Origin: Janthinobacterium sp. FW305-129
GTDB lineage: Bacteria > Pseudomonadota > Gammaproteobacteria > Burkholderiales > Burkholderiaceae_D
DNA: 64,000 nt
NCBI RefSeq assembly: GCF_020858115.1
Contig: NZ_JACYMM010000010.1
Span: 217,933 to 281,932 of the forward strand
Direction of reading: 5' to 3'
Made by a program: the position numbers and the translations under genes
In this document: piece by piece, positions 19,595-29,471 of the stretch
Numbering within the stretch: the stretch's first letter is position 1
Layout of the letters: every line of letters begins with the position of its first letter
The notes under the pieces: model-generated
What the model was told of the DNA's origin: nothing
Databases searched by the model: none
What the model saw: only the letters and a program-made list of their open reading frames with translations

Positions 19595-20224
19595 TTACTT
19601 GGCGGCATTCACGCTGCCGATGCCGGCGATCGACTTGTGCACGATCTTCGGCTTGCCGTAATAAATCAGTTCGCCCATGCCGCGCACGACGGCGTTCAGT
19701 TCGCCCGAGGAATACACCTTGACGGAGCCGATGCCGTCGAAATTCACGTCGACGTTTTTCGCCAGCAAGGCTTTCGTATCGACTTCGCCCACGCCTTGCG
19801 CTTTCAGGCGCAGCCAGTCGACCTGGCCATCGGCGGCCAGGCGGCCCGCGCCCTTGTAGCTGATGTCGACTCTTGGGCCATTGAGCTTGGTCAATATCTT
19901 CTCGCCCGCGCCTTCCGCGATCAGCTTGCGCAAGGTGGGCATGGTGATGATGACGCGCGGATCGCCCTCGGTTTTCTTGATATCTTTATCCTTCATGGAA
20001 ATTTTCAGCTCGCCATCGACTACTTCCGTGATCACGCCGCTGAGAAATTTCTGGTCGCCGCGCAGCAGCAGGCTTTGCTCCTTGCCCGATTCCACTTCGA
20101 TGCTGATGGGGCCGCGGATGTCGATGGCGTTGAAGGCGGCTACCGTGCGGGTTTGCTCGTCGGCATGCGCGAGGGTGGACAGGCAGGCGAGGGACAGGAC
20201 GGACAACAGGAACAGAGGGCGCAT
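19595..20224 (-). CDS. GIN domain (DUF2807) secreted protein
   Basis: A 209-residue protein with a signal peptide (cleavage near LAHA). The rest is a right-handed beta-helix of the putative auto-transporter adhesin, head GIN domain type. Recurrent strands alternate with Gly turns (FNAIDIRGPISIEVESG, LIAEGAGEKILTKL, IDISYKGAGRLAADG-like, FDGIGSVKVYSSG, IAGIGSVNAAK). Probably periplasmic or surface exposed; function unknown. It stands alone, with 41 bp to the downstream hydratase gene, so they may be cotranscribed. Confidence 0.87.
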   Translation of the reverse strand: MRPLFLLSVLSLACLSTLAHADEQTRTVAAFNAIDIRGPISIEVESGKEQSLLLRGDQKFLSGVITEVVDGELKISMKDKDIKKTEGDPRVIITMPTLRKLIAEGAGEKILTKLNGPRVDISYKGAGRLAADGQVDWLRLKAQGVGEVDTKALLAKNVDVNFDGIGSVKVYSSGELNAVVRGMGELIYYGKPKIVHKSIAGIGSVNAAK

Positions 20225-20399
20225 GGCGGTTTCCTTGAGTAGTTGATCTGTGTATTCTATGTTGCAACATCTTCAACGGGGAGAAATTTGCGATGAACTG
20301 CACAAATCGCGGCGCGGATGACACGCCGCCATCGGCCAGCCGCGCGCCCGGCGCGGCGCCGTTGGGCTATGCTATGGGGTACCGCGTCCTGGAGACCAG

Positions 20400-20957
20400 A
20401 TGAAAAATTACCACAAAGAAGACTATCCCGTCGCCGATATCCGGCGCTTTCTCGAACCGGGGCCGGTGGTGCTCGTCAGTTCAACGTGGAAGGGCGAAAG
20501 CGACGTCATGACCATGGCCTGGCACATGCTGATGGAATTCACGCCATCGTTGCTGGGCTGCTTCATTTCCGACGCAAACCACAGCTATGAAATGATCAAG
20601 CGCAGCATGGAATGCGTGATCAACCTGCCTACGGCCGACATGGTCGACCAGGTGGTCGCCATCGGCAATTGCAGTGGCGAAGACACGGACAAGTTTACGG
20701 CCTTCGGCCTGACGCCGCAGCCGGCCGAGCAGGTGGGCGCACCGCTGATCGCCGAGTGCTACGCCAACTTCGAATGCAAGCTGGCCCAGGTGGCGGGCAA
20801 CCCGAAGGGCGGCTTCTTCATCTTCGAGTGCGTGAAAGCCCACGTGGCCACCTCGCCCAAGCTGCCCGAAACCCTGCACTACCGGGGCAATGGCGAGTTC
20901 ATGGTGTCGGGCCGCACGATCAGCCGCAAGAGCCTGATGAAGCCCCAGATTAGCTAG
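20400..20957 (+). CDS. Flavin reductase family protein (FMN-binding split barrel)
   Basis: A 185-residue protein with the flavin reductase-like split-barrel fold. The flavin-contacting region is VVLVSSTWKGESDVMTMAWHM, and CVINLPTADMVDQV with IGNCSGEDTDKF matches family members of the HpaC or FMN-binding DIM6/NTAB type. It likely reduces or binds FMN; a partner oxygenase is not adjacent. The final bases before the repeat encode PQIS. The 3' gap is wholly occupied by the second structured repeat. Confidence 0.87.
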   Translation: MKNYHKEDYPVADIRRFLEPGPVVLVSSTWKGESDVMTMAWHMLMEFTPSLLGCFISDANHSYEMIKRSMECVINLPTADMVDQVVAIGNCSGEDTDKFTAFGLTPQPAEQVGAPLIAECYANFECKLAQVAGNPKGGFFIFECVKAHVATSPKLPETLHYRGNGEFMVSGRTISRKSLMKPQIS

Positions 20958-20962
20958 ACGCT

Positions 20963-21083
20963 GAACGTCTGACAGAAGCGTAGCGAGCGGCAGTGAGTTT
21001 CGGCCGAGGCGCGCAGCTGTGCTAGAGCACAGCGAGCACCGCAGGCTGAAAATCGCGACGCGCAGTAGCTTATGTCAGATGTT

Positions 21084-21084
<1 letters not shown>
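20963..21084 (+). repeat. Structured intergenic repeat, copy 2
   Basis: About 122 bp filling the gap between the convergent flavin reductase and gdhA genes. Inverted ends: GAACGTCTGACAGAAGC (20963-20979) matches the complement of 21068-21084 at 15 of 17. Central hairpin GCTGTGC-TAGA-GCACAGC. Shares the linker blocks GTAGCGAGCGG, GAGCA-CGCAGG and CGACGCGCAGTAG with copy 1. Its last base is also the last base of the gdhA stop codon. Confidence 0.85.
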
Positions 21085-22427
<1,343 letters not shown>

Positions 22428-22567
22428 CAGAATTCCATGGAGGTAATCGGTTATTTGGGCAACTATCATCGCAGATTTCGCACAAAAATGGTGCGGAAAT
22501 TTGGTTTTGAGGGGTTTCTGCTACATTGTGGGGAGTTTTCAGGAGACTGCGGACGATGCGATGGGTA

Positions 22568-22603
22568 AACGACAACGCCAGCCCGAAGGCTGGCGTTGTC
22601 GTT
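22568..22603 (-). terminator. Strong intrinsic terminator of the DUF819 gene
   Basis: Perfect 16-bp stem closed by a CGAA tetraloop (22584-22587), starting 38 bases after the DUF819 stop. Only a short T run (TTT) follows on the minus strand. Confidence 0.85.
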
Positions 22604-22640
22604 ACTGTTACGGGCTTGGCTGGTCAAGCCAGGATGAGCA

Positions 22641-23888
22641 TCACCCCGCCATGTTGCGCAAGATCAAGCCCGTGATGTAGGCGCCATAGGTGCCCAGCGC
22701 GTAGCCGAGCACGGCCAGCAGGACGCCGACGGGGGCCAGGGCCGGGTGGAAGGCGCTGGCGATGACGGGGGCGGAAGCGGCGCCGCCGATGTTCGCCTGC
22801 GAGCCGACGGCCATGAAGAACAGCGGTGCGCGGATCAGCTTGGCGACGAGCAACATCAGGCCGCCGTGCACGGCGATCCAGATCATGCCCAGCAGGAACA
22901 AAAACGGCTTGTCGAGCAGGGCTTTCAAGTCCATGTGCATGCCGATGGTGGCCACCAGCACGTACAGCATGGCCGAGCCGATGGTCGAGGCGCCCGCGCC
23001 TTCCAGGCTGCGCGCCCGGGTAAAGCTCAGCAGCAGGCCGAAGGTGGTGGCCAGCACGACGATCCAGAAGAAGTTCGACGTCAGGCTGTAATCCTGCAGG
23101 CGCCATTCTGCCGGCAGGGTGTTGATCCAGTTGATGATGGGGCCGGCCAGGAAGTGCGACAGGCCCGTCACGCCCAGGCCCACGCCGAGGATGATCATGA
23201 TGTCGGTCAGGCTGGCCACGCGCGCGTGCTGGGCACGGTAACTTTCGATGCTGTCCTTGAGCGCATTGATGGCGGTCAAATCGGCGCCAGTCCAGCGGTC
23301 GAAGGCGCCCGCGCGGCCGGCCAGGAACAGCAGCACGGCCGTCCAGACGTTGGCCACCAGCACGTCGACGGCGACGAACTGGCCGAACAGGGTGGCGTCC
23401 ACTTCAAACACTTCCTTCATGGCCGCCTGGTTGGCGCCGCCGCCTATCCACGAGCCGGCGACAGTCGTCATGCCGCGCCAGGTGTCGCCCGCCACCGTTT
23501 CCGGGTGGATCAAACGCAAGGCTTCGAACGAGACGAGGGCACCCAGCATCACGCCGAGTGTTCCTGTGAGAAACATGATGATGGCTTTCGGGCCGAGGCG
23601 GATGATGCCGCCGAAATCGATGGCCACGCACAGCAGCACCAGCGCGCTGGGCAGCAGGTAATCGCGCGCCACGGCGTACAGGCCGGAAGCGTTGCCGTCG
23701 ATGATGCCGAAGGTGTTGAGCAGCGCCGGGATCAGGTAGCACATCAGCAGCGACGGGATATACGTATAGAACTTTTTCCAGAAGCCGTTGGCGCGGGAGG
23801 CGGTCCAGAAGACGCCCCCCAGGGTCATGGCGAGCAGGCCGAGGACGACGGCGTCATTGGTGATGAGGGCAGAGGTGGCAGGTGGCAT
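22641..23888 (-). CDS. DUF819 family integral membrane protein
   Basis: A 415-residue polytopic inner membrane protein with about 11-12 hydrophobic segments. The family signature is visible in VAGSWIGGGANQAAMKEVF and again in SQANIGGAASAPVIASAF. This is an inverted repeat of GGxxNxxA-type loops typical of DUF819 (YjcL-like) transporters. Substrate not known; CPA/AT-like transport of an anion or small organic molecule is a guess. Independent transcription unit with its own terminator. The region upstream (23889-24071) is AT-richer and carries a CCTAAA...TTTAGG inverted repeat at 23978-23996. Confidence 0.85.
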   Translation of the reverse strand: MPPATSALITNDAVVLGLLAMTLGGVFWTASRANGFWKKFYTYIPSLLMCYLIPALLNTFGIIDGNASGLYAVARDYLLPSALVLLCVAIDFGGIIRLGPKAIIMFLTGTLGVMLGALVSFEALRLIHPETVAGDTWRGMTTVAGSWIGGGANQAAMKEVFEVDATLFGQFVAVDVLVANVWTAVLLFLAGRAGAFDRWTGADLTAINALKDSIESYRAQHARVASLTDIMIILGVGLGVTGLSHFLAGPIINWINTLPAEWRLQDYSLTSNFFWIVVLATTFGLLLSFTRARSLEGAGASTIGSAMLYVLVATIGMHMDLKALLDKPFLFLLGMIWIAVHGGLMLLVAKLIRAPLFFMAVGSQANIGGAASAPVIASAFHPALAPVGVLLAVLGYALGTYGAYITGLILRNMAG

Positions 23889-24071
23889 CGGGGATTCCGG
23901 TGAACGTGTCAGGGACGCACCGGATGCCGATCAGGCCCCCGGGCGCAGGGTGGCCGTATCGTATAGCAATGTTGAAGCCTAAACAAATTATTTAGGTGGT
24001 GTCAGCTGGAATTTCTCTTGTCAAATCAAACACTTGGAAACTGCTCGCCACCCGATGCAGCAGACTGGCGG

Positions 24072-25433
24072 TTACAAATAACGGGCCAGCAAGGCTTTAT
24101 TCAGCGCCCCGTCGAGTTCGATGCGCACGAAGTGGCCGCTGCCGGGCGCCACCTGGATCTCGCTGCCATCGTCGGCCAGCATGCGCGCAATCGTGAAGTC
24201 GCGGTTGCCGCCCGGATGCAGGGCTTCGATACGGTCGCCCACGGCGAAGCGGTTTTTTACTTCCACCCTGGCCCAGCCGTCCGCCACGCTCAGCACGTCG
24301 CCCACGTACTGGCTGCGGTCCGCCTCGGATGCGCCGCGCATGTAGTTCTGGTGCGTTTGCGTGTGGTGGCGTTGATAGAAACCATCCGTGTAGCCGCGGT
24401 TGGCCAGGCCTTGCAGCTGGCCCAAGAGACCAATATCGAAGGGGCGGCCCGCCACGGCGTCATCGATGGCCTGGCGGTAGACTTGCGCCGTGCGCGCCGC
24501 GTAGTACAGCGACTTGGTGCGGCCCTCGACCTTTAGCGAATCGACGCCGATCTTGACCAGGCGCTCGATATGCTCGACGGCGCGCAAGTCCTTCGAATTC
24601 ATGATGTAGGTGCCGTGCTCGTCTTCGAGGATCGGCATCAGCTGGCCCGGGCGCTGGGCTTCTTCAATGAAGTATGGCTGGTCGGCCAGCGGGTGGCGCG
24701 GCTGCTGGTGCAGGGCGGAAAACGCGTTATTGTCGGCTTCGGCCAGCGCCTGGTGAAATTCCAGCGGCACCACTTGCATGCCGCCCAGGTCGCCGCTGGC
24801 GTCTTCGGCGGCATTTTTCACCTTGTAATCCCAGCGGCAGGAATTCGTGCAGGTGCCCTGGTTCGGGTCGCGATGGTTGAAATAGCCGGACAGCAAACAG
24901 CGGCCCGAATAGGCGATGCACAGGGCGCCGTGCACGAACACCTCGAGTTCCATTTCCGGGCAGCGCTGGCGGATTTCTTCGATCTCGTCGAGCGACAGTT
25001 CGCGCGACAGGATCACGCGCGTCAGGCCCATGCGGTGCCAGAACTTGACGTCGGCCCAGTTGACGGCATTCGCCTGCACCGATAAGTGCACGGGAATCTC
25101 CGGCCACTTGTCGCGCACCATCATGATCAGGCCCGGGTCGGCCATGATCAGGGCATCGGGGCGCATGGCGATCACCGGTTCCATGTCGCGCAAATACGTT
25201 TTCAGCTTGGCGTTGTGGGCAAAGATGTTGCTGGCGACAAAGAACAGCTTGCCGCGCGCATGCGCACCGTCAATGCCTTCCTGCAAGGCTTGCAAGGTCG
25301 AAAAATCGTTATTGCGCACGCGCAAACTGTAGCGCGGCTGGCCCGCGTAGACGGCGTCGGCGCCATAGTCGAAGGCGGCATGCATCTTGGCCAGGGAGCC
25401 GGCAGGCAGGAGGAGTTCGGGAGCGTGGCGCAT
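24072..25433 (-). CDS. trhP: U32 family tRNA hydroxylation protein TrhP (YegQ)
   Basis: A 453-residue peptidase-U32-like protein, the same length as E. coli YegQ/TrhP. That protein is needed, with prephenate and an iron-sulphur cluster, for 5-hydroxyuridine formation at tRNA wobble U34. Landmarks are LLLPAGSLAKMHAAFDYGAD, the U32 signature ELEVFVHGALCIAYSGRCLLS, and clustered Cys (GTCTNSCRW) consistent with FeS ligation. The C-terminal barrel-like domain (AVGDRIEALHPGG) is present. The ATG at 25433 fits; the in-frame extension to 25571 does not resemble the family. Confidence 0.9.
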   Translation of the reverse strand: MRHAPELLLPAGSLAKMHAAFDYGADAVYAGQPRYSLRVRNNDFSTLQALQEGIDGAHARGKLFFVASNIFAHNAKLKTYLRDMEPVIAMRPDALIMADPGLIMMVRDKWPEIPVHLSVQANAVNWADVKFWHRMGLTRVILSRELSLDEIEEIRQRCPEMELEVFVHGALCIAYSGRCLLSGYFNHRDPNQGTCTNSCRWDYKVKNAAEDASGDLGGMQVVPLEFHQALAEADNNAFSALHQQPRHPLADQPYFIEEAQRPGQLMPILEDEHGTYIMNSKDLRAVEHIERLVKIGVDSLKVEGRTKSLYYAARTAQVYRQAIDDAVAGRPFDIGLLGQLQGLANRGYTDGFYQRHHTQTHQNYMRGASEADRSQYVGDVLSVADGWARVEVKNRFAVGDRIEALHPGGNRDFTIARMLADDGSEIQVAPGSGHFVRIELDGALNKALLARYL

Positions 25434-25743
25434 GGGCGAGGGGCAAAGCCGGCGATTGTAGGCCGGCTGGCGCCGGATTGCTTTGCCTTGAGTCAAGGGA
25501 TTGACATGTGGTGCCAGCGCCGGTGCCCAGCAGCAGGCTGGCCGCCAGGTGGCCCAGGGACTCGTATGCATCGCGTCCCGTGCGGCGCGGCGCGCCGGCC
25601 CTGCAAGACTGGCCCGGCGCCGTCTGACTGCCGGTGATCGTCGTGTATGCGGCGCTGGTGCCGCTCGTGTCGGGCCTGGGCATCAGGGCGCCTGCCCGCA
25701 AGCTGGCGTCCTGAACTGTCAATCCCGTGTGACCGGCACGGGC
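25434..25743. other. 310-bp gap, possible decayed membrane-protein remnant
   Basis: No intact gene found. On the plus strand, about 25629-25725 reads LPVIVVYAALVPLVSGLG then IRAPARKLAS and a stop. This looks like a membrane segment with a basic tail, but a TGA sits directly before it and no start is available. It could be the 3' remnant of a degraded gene or chance. No terminator with a T-run is visible. Confidence 0.3.
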
Positions 25744-25995
25744 TTAATGCGTGTGCGCGGCGCCGCTGGCGCTGCTGCCGGCTTGTCCTGTCATGGGCAA
25801 GTGTTCGGGCGGCATGCCGTCCTTGAACAATTGACGCAACTGCTGGCGCAGTTCCGGCGTGTCGTGGTGATGGTGTACCGAGACTGCGTGTTCCACAGCA
25901 ATGCCCAATAGCTCTTCTTCGCTGTCGGCCGAGATCGCAACCGAGCAATGCGTGTCACTTGGGAACTCCCGGCAATCGATGAATTTGCGCGTCAT
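25744..25995 (-). CDS. DUF1059 family small protein
   Basis: An 83-residue protein with the DUF1059 pattern: FIDCREFPSDTHCSVAISADS followed by EEELLGIAVEHAVSVHHHHDT. Two Cys and a run of four His suggest possible metal binding. Function unknown. An excellent AAAGGAG precedes the ATG at 25995. The C-terminal 20 residues (GQAGSSASGAAHTH) are low complexity. Placed 66 bp from the FadE stop, on the same strand. Confidence 0.82.
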   Translation of the reverse strand: MTRKFIDCREFPSDTHCSVAISADSEEELLGIAVEHAVSVHHHHDTPELRQQLRQLFKDGMPPEHLPMTGQAGSSASGAAHTH

Positions 25996-26061
25996 GATCA
26001 ACTCCTTTCTGCCAAGAGCGGGCACCGTGCCCGCTCCATTCAGTATAGGTCGCAATCTGGC

Positions 26062-28416
26062 TTAGGCTGCACGGCTGCTGGTATCGGCCCTGTGCACAGG
26101 CAAGTGTTTTGGCTGTGCCGCATCGGTGGGAAAATCGTTGACCTGTATCAAGCCGTCGACCAGGCGCGCATATTCCAGCAAGGTATTGTGCTCCTGGCAG
26201 CTGATGGTGTTTGCCGCCTTGGCCGCAGCCAGCCACGGCTGCATGGCGGACAGGCTTTGCGGCAGGTGCCGCAGGGCCGCGCCTGCGGGCGTGTCTTTCA
26301 GGCGTTTTTCGATGGACAGCACCTCCGGCAGCAGTGCCAGCGCCCGCTCGGCGCAAGCCACGGGGTCTGCCGCGTCGCTGGCGACATGGCCGTCGGCCAG
26401 CAGGCGTTCGCGGTCGGCGCCCGGCGTTTGCAGGGCCAGCGCCACTTCGCTGCCCAGCTCGTCGGACGGCGGACGGTGGGGCAGGCCGAACGGAAACAGC
26501 AAGGTGCGCAGCAGGATGGCCAGCACGCGCGCGGGGAAATTGTCGAGCACGCCCGTCAAGCCCTGCTGCGCCTTGACCAGCGCGTCTTGCAGCGACCAGT
26601 GCACATAGGGCAGGTCTGCCTCGGGCCGGCCATCGTCCTCGTAGCGCTTCAGCACGGACGAAGCCAGATACAGCTGCGCCAGCACGTCGCCCAGCCGGGC
26701 GGACAGCCGTTCGCGGCGCTTGAGTTCGCCACCGAGCACGAACATCGACATATCCGTCATGACGGCAAACGCCGTCGACAGCCGCGTCAGGGCGCGGTAG
26801 TAGGGCGCCAGTGCCGGGGCGCCGGCGTCGGGCACGGCCGCCAGGCGGGCGCCGCCCAGTCCGTACCACAGGCCCCGTGCCAGGTTGCCCAGCACAAAGC
26901 CCACATGGCCGAAGAAGGCCGCATCGAAATCGCGCAAGGCCTTGCGGCCATCGCTTTCGTTGACGGCGGCCATTTCCCTGAGTACATACGGATGCGCGCG
27001 GATGGCGCCCTGGCCGAAGATGATCAGGCTGCGCGTGAGGATATTGGCGCCTTCGACCGTGATCGCGATGGGGATTTGCTGGTAGGCGCTGGCGAGGAAA
27101 TTGTTCGGGCCCACGCAGATGCCCTTGCCGCCAAGAATGTCCATGCCGTCGTTGACGAGCGCGCGTCCCCGCTCCGTGACGTGGTATTTGACGATGGCGG
27201 AAATGACGGCCGGCTTTTCGTCCAGGTCGACGGCGTGCGCGGCCAGGGTGCGCGCCGCGTCCATCAGGTACAGGTTGGCGCCCATGCGGGCCAGCGCTTC
27301 CTGCACCCCTTCGAACTTGCCGATCGGCATGTTGAACTGGCGCCGCACGGCCGCATACGCGCCGGTGCCGCGCACGGCCATCTTGCCCATGCCCACGCTG
27401 GACGAGGGCAGCGAGATGGCGCGTCCCGCCGCCAGGCATTCCATCAGCATGCGCCAGCCTTTGCCCACTTGCGCCTGGCCGCCGATGACCCAGTCGATGG
27501 GAATGAAGACATCGTTGCCGGACGTGGGGCCGTTCTGGAACGCGGCGTTCAAGGGATGGTGGCGGCGGCCGATCACCACGCCGTCGTGGCTGGCGGGGAT
27601 CAGGGCGCAGGTGATGCCCGGTGCATCGTTGTCTGAGAGCAAGTGGTCGGGATCGCTGGTCTGGAAAGCCAGCCCCAGCAAGGTCGCCACGGGCGCCAGG
27701 GTGATGTAGCGCTTGTTCCAGGTGAGGCGGAAACCCAGGGTGGGGCGACCTTCATGCATGCCCATGCACACGACGCCCAGGTCGGGGATGGCGGCCGCGT
27801 CGGAGCCCGCATACGGGCTGGTCAGCGCGAAACACGGGATCTCGGTGCCGGCGGCCAGGCGCGGCAGGTAGTAATCTTTCTGTTCTTCGGTGCCGTAGTG
27901 CAGCAGCAACTCGGCCGGTCCCAGCGAATTGGGCACCATCACGGTCACGGCCAGCGCCGAGCAGCGGCTCGACAGTTTCATCACCACTTGCGAGTGCATG
28001 TAGGCGGAGAACTGTTTGCCGCCATATTGCTTGGGAATGATCATGCCGAGGAAACCCTGGCTTTTCATGTAGTCCCAGGCTTGCGGTGGCAAGTCGAGTT
28101 GCTGTTGCGTTTCCCAGTCGTTGACCAGTTCGCACAGATGCTCGACGTCATGCTCAAGAAAATCGCGTTCTTCGGCCGTGAGCGTGGCGCGGCCATACGC
28201 CAGCAGTTTGGGCCAGTCGGGCCGGCCGGAAAACAGGTCCGCATCCCACCACGTGGTGCCCGCCTCGAGCGCGTCGCGTTCCGTGTCGGACATGCTCGGC
28301 AGGATGCGCTTGAACAAGGCCAGCAAGTGTGGGGTAATCAGGGCGCGGCGCACGGGGCCGGGCGCGAACAGTAGAACCAGGCCCAGCAGGGCCACCAGCA
28401 ATATGAGCGTCAGCAT
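26062..28416 (-). CDS. fadE: Acyl-CoA dehydrogenase, FadE type
   Basis: A 784-residue flavoenzyme for the first step of fatty acid beta-oxidation. Length and layout match E. coli FadE (814): a hydrophobic N-terminal helix (MLTLILLVALLGLVLLF), the acyl-CoA dehydrogenase core (PKQYGGKQFSAYMHSQVV, CFALTSPYAGSDAA, WNKRYITLAPVA, YHVTERGRALVNDGMDILGG) and a DUF1974-type C-terminal domain. The N-terminal segment suggests inner-membrane association. The ATG at 28416 has AGGGAG in front; a longer frame to 28560 lacks support. Confidence 0.93.
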   Translation of the reverse strand: MLTLILLVALLGLVLLFAPGPVRRALITPHLLALFKRILPSMSDTERDALEAGTTWWDADLFSGRPDWPKLLAYGRATLTAEERDFLEHDVEHLCELVNDWETQQQLDLPPQAWDYMKSQGFLGMIIPKQYGGKQFSAYMHSQVVMKLSSRCSALAVTVMVPNSLGPAELLLHYGTEEQKDYYLPRLAAGTEIPCFALTSPYAGSDAAAIPDLGVVCMGMHEGRPTLGFRLTWNKRYITLAPVATLLGLAFQTSDPDHLLSDNDAPGITCALIPASHDGVVIGRRHHPLNAAFQNGPTSGNDVFIPIDWVIGGQAQVGKGWRMLMECLAAGRAISLPSSSVGMGKMAVRGTGAYAAVRRQFNMPIGKFEGVQEALARMGANLYLMDAARTLAAHAVDLDEKPAVISAIVKYHVTERGRALVNDGMDILGGKGICVGPNNFLASAYQQIPIAITVEGANILTRSLIIFGQGAIRAHPYVLREMAAVNESDGRKALRDFDAAFFGHVGFVLGNLARGLWYGLGGARLAAVPDAGAPALAPYYRALTRLSTAFAVMTDMSMFVLGGELKRRERLSARLGDVLAQLYLASSVLKRYEDDGRPEADLPYVHWSLQDALVKAQQGLTGVLDNFPARVLAILLRTLLFPFGLPHRPPSDELGSEVALALQTPGADRERLLADGHVASDAADPVACAERALALLPEVLSIEKRLKDTPAGAALRHLPQSLSAMQPWLAAAKAANTISCQEHNTLLEYARLVDGLIQVNDFPTDAAQPKHLPVHRADTSSRAA

Positions 28417-28492
28417 GCGATATCTCCCTGTGTAATGACAACAGGGTAGGCCGATGCGGCCGATGTTACTGTGCGGTACTGCGCATACGCAG

Positions 28493-28519
28493 CAACGCCA
28501 ACCGCAGGGGTTGGCGTTG
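28493..28519 (-). terminator. Hairpin downstream of collagen-like gene
   Basis: Perfect 11-bp stem (CAACGCCAACC / GGTTGGCGTTG) with a 5-nt loop, 21 bases after the collagen-like stop. No T-run follows on the minus strand. Confidence 0.55.
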
Positions 28520-28540
28520 TGGTGTCTGGCGTGAGGCGTA

Positions 28541-28873
28541 TTAGCGTTGCGGAACGACAATCACTGTGTCGCCCGTCTTGCCCTTGGCACCGTCGTCGCC
28601 CTTGGCGCCATCGTTGCCTTGTGCACCGGTAGCGCCCTTGGCGCCATCGTATCCGGCGGCACCGCTATCGCCGGTCTGGCCCGTGGCGCCGGTGGCACCG
28701 GTTGCGCCGGCAGGCGCTTCAGCGCCCGTGGCGCCCGTGGCGCCGGCAGGACCAGGCGCGCCGGCAGGGCCAGGAACGACTTGGACGACAGTCGGCGCAG
28801 GTGGCGCTTCGCGCTGGCAAGCAGTCAGGGCGAGGGTAGAGGCGAGCGCGAGCAATATCAGGGTAGGTTTCAT
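28541..28873 (-). CDS. Collagen-like lipoprotein
   Basis: A 110-residue lipoprotein: signal peptide with lipobox LTAC (Cys about 19), a short Pro-rich linker ([13 protein letters not shown]), then about 22 Gly-X-Y triplets rich in GAT, GAK and GDD with one interruption near GAEAPAG. It ends in [12 protein letters not shown]. The triplets should form a trimeric collagen-like rod anchored at the membrane. Such proteins are rare in Gram-negatives and are often surface or phage-related; role unknown. AAAGGA precedes the ATG. The repeats are also an obvious slippage or recombination site. Confidence 0.85.
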   Translation of the reverse strand: MKPTLILLALASTLALTACQREAPPAPTVVQVVPGPAGAPGPAGATGATGAEAPAGATGATGATGQTGDSGAAGYDGAKGATGAQGNDGAKGDDGAKGKTGDTVIVVPQR

Positions 28874-29096
28874 GATGCATCCTTTGGCAGTGAGCCGTAA
28901 TGTACGGAACGGCTCGACGGCGTCGGGCGCGAGTTTCGCATGGCGGTGTGGCGGGGAAAACTGACCAGGCGACCCATCTGCCGTGTCGCGCGGGGCGCTG
29001 GCGGCGGGAGGGGAAGTGATGGTCTGCCTGCAGCATGGGCTCTTGGACGGCTGCAGTCCGTTCGTTTGCGTACATAGCGGCGCGATGAAAAGTTTT

Positions 29097-29161
29097 TGCT
29101 ATGTGCTGCTGAATTCTTGGTGTCCGGCGGGTATCGAACCACCGATGCAAGGATTTTCAAT
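29097..29161. repeat. Left direct repeat derived from the tRNA-Phe 3' half (attachment-like)
   Basis: 29097-29122 is identical over 26 bp to 30770-30795. Similarity continues with a few changes to about 29161, matching 30836 in the tRNA anticodon loop. The two copies are in the same orientation, 1.67 kb apart, and bracket the Sel1 gene, as expected for a tRNA-targeted integrated element. Confidence 0.7.
29118..29161 (-). pseudogene. Decayed 3' half of tRNA-Phe
   Basis: Matches the CCA end, T-arm and anticodon loop (TTGAAAA) of tRNA-Phe(GAA) on the minus strand, with several substitutions and a 2-base deletion in the acceptor region. The 5' half is absent, so it cannot be a functional tRNA. 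Confidence 0.75.
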
Positions 29162-29471
29162 TTCGATGCTGGGCGATATTAAACAAATTACATTTTTATT
29201 TATATTCGAGATAATTCCTGGAAATCAACATAGTGCGATCAATCTGGCATCCCGGAGTACGGTGCGCGCACATCAAACCATAGTTGATCAAGGGCAACGA
29301 TCTCTCATTTTGGTCATTGGCTGCCGCATAAAAGGTAGACACTATCCGCTGACCAGTCCGAGTGCCTGTTCGAAACGAACGTCGGCCGAACGCTTCGGCC
29401 CGCATTCCAATGTAGCGACTTTCCGTCTAAATGGTTTGGAAGAAATTTTTTCTGATAAAGGTCATTCAACC

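Larger units (their letters stand above)
28874..29471. other. 598-bp gap containing a tRNA remnant and AT-rich island edge
   Basis: From 28874 to about 29096 the composition is GC-rich like the chromosome and no gene is seen. At 29097 a tRNA-Phe-derived direct repeat begins. From about 29162 the base composition turns AT-rich (29175-29230 is nearly all A/T), marking the edge of a small island. No convincing gene lies between 29162 and 29471; open frames there have no ribosome site or recognisable product. Confidence 0.6.

Noticed and set aside
25629..25725. Membrane-like peptide LPVIVVYAALVPLVSGLG
   Set aside because: Preceded by an in-frame stop and lacking a start; at most a remnant, so listed only as part of the gap.
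28541..28873. CRISPR-like repetition in the GC-rich triplet region
   Set aside because: The periodicity comes from Gly-X-Y codons; there are no direct repeats with unique spacers.
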